Below, one piece after another: positions 6,930 through 9,416 of a stretch of 9,416 bases of DNA; position 1 is the first letter of the stretch; each line of letters starts with the position of its first letter. The translations under genes were made by a program, and so were the position numbers. The notes under the pieces were generated by a model that was not told the origin of the DNA, ran no database searches, and was given only the letters and a program-made list of their open reading frames with translations. This DNA comes from Lachnospiraceae bacterium. Its GTDB lineage: Bacteria; Bacillota; Clostridia; Lachnospirales; Lachnospiraceae. The stretch spans positions 1 through 9,416 of the forward strand of contig JAFSYD010000089.1 in the NCBI GenBank assembly GCA_017443685.1, in the 5' to 3' direction.

Positions 6930-9080
6930 ATGGAAGAGAAGAATTTGAACTATTGTCCGCATTGTACGAGGAAGATCACGCCGGGGAGCGGCAATTGTCC
7001 ATATTGCGGCGGCGATCCGAACGTGGAAAATGAGGCGTCGGCACTTAGCGTCGGTACGATGCTCAACCGCCGGTATTATATCGGGAAAGCGCTTCGGAAG
7101 GGCGGCTTCGGCATCACCTATGTGGGATGCGATACGAGGCTCAATAAGAAGATCGCGGTGAAGGAGTATTTCCCGTCGGCGGTGGCAAGCCGGGACTCGT
7201 CGGGCACACAGTATGTCACCCTGACCGGGGAGAAGTCCGAGGAGCTTTTTGAAAAAGAGAAGAAAAAGTTTGTAACCGAGGCGTACACGCTGGCGGAGTT
7301 TGCCAATGAGCACAGCATCGTTTCGGTTACGGATATTCTGGAGGAGAACGATACCGTTTACCTTGTGATGGAGTTTATCGAAGGTGACGACCTGGATCGG
7401 TATATCAAGAAGTCCGGAAAGATGTCCTTTAAGAAGGCGTTCGAGATGATGGGACCGATCATTCTGTCCTTGCGGAGCGTGCACAAGCGTGGGCTCATCC
7501 ACCGGGACATCACGCCGGCGAACGTCAAGATCCAGCCGGACAATACGGCGATCCTTCTTGATTTCGGTGCGGCGAGAGAGTTCGAAGGTTCGGAGAATAC
7601 GGAGCTGTCCGTTATCTTAAAGCCGGGCTATGCGCCGCCGGAGCAGTACCAGAGCAAGGGCGAGCAGGGACCGTGGACGGACGTGTACGGTATCTGCGCG
7701 ACCATGTATAAGATGATCACGGGCAAGACGCCCGTCAATTCCATCGACCGGATGCTAAACGACATCCTGAAGAAACCGTCGGAGCTCGGGTGCGAGATCA
7801 CGCCGCAGGAGGAAGCGGCACTGTTCCATGGCCTTGCGGTGGCAAAGGCTGCGCGCATCGCCTCGATGCAGGCACTCTATGACGAGATGCTTGCCGCGAC
7901 ACAGGGTAAGGCGGCACCGCCGGCGGCGGATGATGAGGAGGAAGAAGAGTTAACCGTATTGTTAACGCCCGAGATGGAAACGTCGGGACAGTTCGGTGCG
8001 GCGCAGACGGGATCGACGGGGACTGCGGCATCCGGTGCTGCGGGAGCCGGATCGCATGCTGCGGGAGGTTACGGAGCGGCGCAGGCGGGAGCCGTTGCCG
8101 GGGCTTCCGGTACGGCCGGTGCAGAGAAAGCCGGGACGCAAAGGGCAGGCGCTGCGGGTTATGGCGCGCAGGGGACAGGCGCTTCGCAGAGCGGTTTTGA
8201 CGTTCCGGGCAGTGGCACATCGCGGCGGGAACCGTCAGCGGATACCGAAAAGAAAAAAGGCAGCATTGCACCGATCATCGGAGTGATCGCAGGGATCGTG
8301 ATCGTTGGTGCGGTCGCGGGTTTCTTACTGTTTGGTAAGTCGGATAAGGAGGATACGACGGCAGCGGACAGCGCACAGAGTACCGCATCGGGTGATACGG
8401 GTGCGTCGGATTCGGCGGATGTATCGGATGGCGCGCATGCGGCGGCGGATAAGAATGACAGTGCTTCGGATAAGAAGGCGGACGATGGGGAAGCGGATAA
8501 AAAGAAGGAGAGCGCTGCGGCGTCTGCGTCCTATGAACTGTGGTGTTCGAGTGTGTTCGTGATGGAGGACGATTCTATCCTGTTTCGCATTTTGGACGGC
8601 GATGCGCCGTATGACGGGGATATAACATGGGAAAGCTCGGATGAATCGGTAGCGACCGTTTCGGATGGCGTCGTTACAGGTGAATCTTCCGGTGAAGCTA
8701 CTATCTCGGCAACAGTCGGGGACAAGCTTTATGAGCAGACCGTGACTGTTGCGAAGCTGTCCGCTTCGGGATATGCCCTTGCGGCAAACCCGCAGTCCTT
8801 AACGGTCGATCCGGCAGCGGACGGCGGGACATCGGAAAACGAGATCGAGGTGCTGATCAAGAGCAAATCGAGTGAAGATCAGTTTTATACGATGGATTAT
8901 TACAGTTCCCCCGAGCTCGCGGAGAATACTGTTCTCGAATGGAAGGAGACGGTGGACGGCGGAGCGATCCTTACCGTGACATCCGAATCGGACGCGAAGG
9001 GGTATATCGTCATTTATCTGATGGACGGGGAGGATAACGCTAATATCCTTGCGGTGACGAGGGTGAAGGTGAATCCGTAG
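6930..9080 (+). CDS. Membrane Hanks-type Ser/Thr kinase with Ig-like ectodomain
   Basis: This protein of 716 residues starts at ATG 6930; an ATG at 6926 is out of frame. A zinc ribbon opens it: C9-P-H-C12 and C23-P-Y-C26-G-G. The kinase domain spans about 45-325, with the Gly-rich loop G-K-A-L-R-K-G-G-F-G (52-61), catalytic Lys78 in V-K-E-Y-F-P, H191-R-D193 with N198, D211-F-G213, P-G-Y-A-P-P-E-Q-Y in the activation segment, and W-T-D-V-Y-G. All catalytic residues are present. An acidic run (334-340) and ELTVLLTPEM (340-349) follow, then an Ala/Gly-rich linker, one membrane helix (about 447-469), and an external part. The external part has an Asp/Ser/Ala/Lys-rich stalk (470-530), a BIG2-like Ig module (about 534-605, with W567-E-S-S-D-E-S-V-A-T-V and G-E-A-T-I-S-A) and an unrecognised beta-rich tail (606-716). 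It has no PASTA repeats, so it differs from the cell-wall kinase PrkC/StkP. It probably phosphorylates cytoplasmic partners such as the FHA protein in response to an external cue. Confidence 0.93.
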   Translation: MEEKNLNYCPHCTRKITPGSGNCPYCGGDPNVENEASALSVGTMLNRRYYIGKALRKGGFGITYVGCDTRLNKKIAVKEYFPSAVASRDSSGTQYVTLTGEKSEELFEKEKKKFVTEAYTLAEFANEHSIVSVTDILEENDTVYLVMEFIEGDDLDRYIKKSGKMSFKKAFEMMGPIILSLRSVHKRGLIHRDITPANVKIQPDNTAILLDFGAAREFEGSENTELSVILKPGYAPPEQYQSKGEQGPWTDVYGICATMYKMITGKTPVNSIDRMLNDILKKPSELGCEITPQEEAALFHGLAVAKAARIASMQALYDEMLAATQGKAAPPAADDEEEEELTVLLTPEMETSGQFGAAQTGSTGTAASGAAGAGSHAAGGYGAAQAGAVAGASGTAGAEKAGTQRAGAAGYGAQGTGASQSGFDVPGSGTSRREPSADTEKKKGSIAPIIGVIAGIVIVGAVAGFLLFGKSDKEDTTAADSAQSTASGDTGASDSADVSDGAHAAADKNDSASDKKADDGEADKKKESAAASASYELWCSSVFVMEDDSILFRILDGDAPYDGDITWESSDESVATVSDGVVTGESSGEATISATVGDKLYEQTVTVAKLSASGYALAANPQSLTVDPAADGGTSENEIEVLIKSKSSEDQFYTMDYYSSPELAENTVLEWKETVDGGAILTVTSESDAKGYIVIYLMDGEDNANILAVTRVKVNP
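7947..7976 (+). other. ELTVLLTPEM motif after the kinase domain
   Basis: This encodes residues 340-349 of the kinase, following two Asp and a run of Glu (334-340), between the catalytic domain and the membrane helix. It parallels the motif before the FHA domain of the neighbouring adaptor. Thr342 aligns with Thr546 of that protein. The codons differ between the two copies, so this is not a recent DNA duplication. Confidence 0.5.
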
Positions 9081-9104
9081 AGAGGTTGTATATCAAGGAA
9101 TGTT

Positions 9105-9172
9105 AAGACCATCTTCGTTCATGTTGTCCTGTTCATGGAATGGGCGACCGGAACGAAAGATGGTCTTTTTTT
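9105..9172 (+). terminator. Rho-independent terminator of the rightward operon
   Basis: The arm at 9106-9120 (AGACCATCTTCGTTC) pairs with 9151-9166 with one bulged base, around a 30-base loop, and a run of seven T follows (9166-9172). It begins 25 bases after the kinase stop codon. The stem is long and well matched and the T tract is strong. Confidence 0.88.
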
Positions 9173-9192
9173 AATAGCTGCTAAAAATATAG

Positions 9193-9221
9193 AATGCCCC
9201 GCCTGCGAAAAGCGGGGCATT
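9193..9221 (-). terminator. Terminator of the leftward gene, possibly bidirectional
   Basis: A perfect ten-base inverted repeat (AATGCCCCGC at 9193-9202, GCGGGGCATT at 9212-9221) encloses a nine-base loop. Read leftward it is followed by the T-rich tail TTCTATATTTTTAG, and it lies 28 bases past the stop of the minus-strand gene. Read rightward the T run is only four bases, so it may back up the operon terminator. Confidence 0.8.
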
Positions 9222-9249
9222 TTGTACGAAAGAACGTTGTGTCAAAGAA

Positions 9250-9416
9250 TCACATTTCATCCCTGATAAGCTTTTGATATGCTTCCGACGCCGTTTCCAT
9301 TTCCTCATCGCTTCCGATATCCGAGATGGAAGGCTCGCCGGTTGCGGCATCCTCGTCGTAACGGTACAAAAGTACGCCAAGCTCCTCGCGCGGATTGCCG
9401 CTTTCATCGACGGGCA
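9250..9416 (-). CDS. DUF1292-type protein, 3' end only
   Basis: On the minus strand the frame is open from the right edge to TGA (complement of 9250-9252), giving the last 54 residues of a protein. The visible part begins P-V-D-E-S-G-N-P-R-E and continues to L-G-V-L-L-Y-R-Y-D-E-D, then D-E-E-M-E-T-A-S-E-A-Y and a short acidic end. Alternating hydrophobic strands, an acidic D-E-E-x-E turn and a terminal amphipathic helix (A-Y-Q-K-L) are what I recall of DUF1292 (YrzB-like) proteins, small acidic Firmicutes proteins of unknown function. It converges on the kinase operon and is separated from it by two hairpins, so it is an independent unit. The start and promoter lie beyond the window. A longer open frame on the same strand (9171-9407) runs through the terminator hairpins and is rejected. 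Confidence 0.65.
   Translation of the reverse strand, partial: PVDESGNPREELGVLLYRYDEDAATGEPSISDIGSDEEMETASEAYQKLIRDEM

Noticed and set aside
6876..7502. 208-codon minus-strand open frame across the kinase N-terminus
   Set aside because: It is antisense to conserved kinase motifs and shows no recognisable protein pattern; it is a by-product of GC-rich codon use.
7798..8562. Arg/Pro-rich open frames in other frames of the kinase linker
   Set aside because: Composition is typical of out-of-frame reading through an Ala/Gly-rich linker; the kinase frame is continuous through them.
9171..9407. 78-codon minus-strand open frame at the right end
   Set aside because: It runs through the terminator hairpins and is out of frame with the DUF1292-like frame, whose acidic composition and ending before the hairpin are far more gene-like.
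1..9416. Search for CRISPR arrays, tRNA/rRNA genes, insertion sequences, toxin-antitoxin or phage genes
   Set aside because: No spaced direct repeats, transposase motifs, RNA gene signatures or integrase were seen; repeats found are in-frame protein repeats.

Overview
The window looks like a chromosomal stretch of a fairly GC-rich member of the Clostridia, most probably Lachnospiraceae. That assignment is an inference from gene content: a DUF5702-type protein beside TadE-like proteins, a DUF6382-FHA protein, a KEYFP-type Hanks kinase and a DUF1292-type protein. AGGAG-like ribosome binding sites support it. No marker gene fixes the genus.

Six genes read rightward and are packed like one transcription unit. 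First is the 3' part of a WG-repeat protein (1-935). Three single-pass envelope proteins of the Tad/Flp pilus type follow: a TadE-like pseudopilin (932-1606), a large DUF5702-type protein starting at TTG (1629-3425), and a second TadE-like pseudopilin (3438-4010). After a 90-nt spacer comes a Ser/Thr phospho-signalling cassette: a DUF6382-linker-FHA adaptor (4101-6071), a PP2C phosphatase (6086-6853) and a membrane Hanks-type kinase with an N-terminal zinc ribbon and an external Ig-like region (6930-9080). A strong terminator (about 9105-9172) ends the unit. A second, bidirectional-looking hairpin (9193-9221) separates it from a leftward gene of DUF1292 type that runs off the right edge (9250-9416).

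Working model (inference): the kinase senses something outside the membrane and phosphorylates cytoplasmic targets, the PP2C enzyme reverses this, and the FHA protein reads or carries the phosphothreonine mark. Gene order suggests the output concerns assembly or activity of the Tad-like surface apparatus. Its ATPase, platform proteins, prepilin peptidase and major pilin are not in this window and would be expected nearby.

The most interesting detail is a shared ten-residue motif, ELTV[IL]L[ST]x[DE]M, placed after an acidic run in both the FHA protein (just before the FHA domain) and the kinase (just after the kinase domain). It is encoded with different codons in the two genes. It is a good candidate for a common phosphothreonine or docking site. 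No RNA genes, CRISPR arrays or mobile elements were seen.
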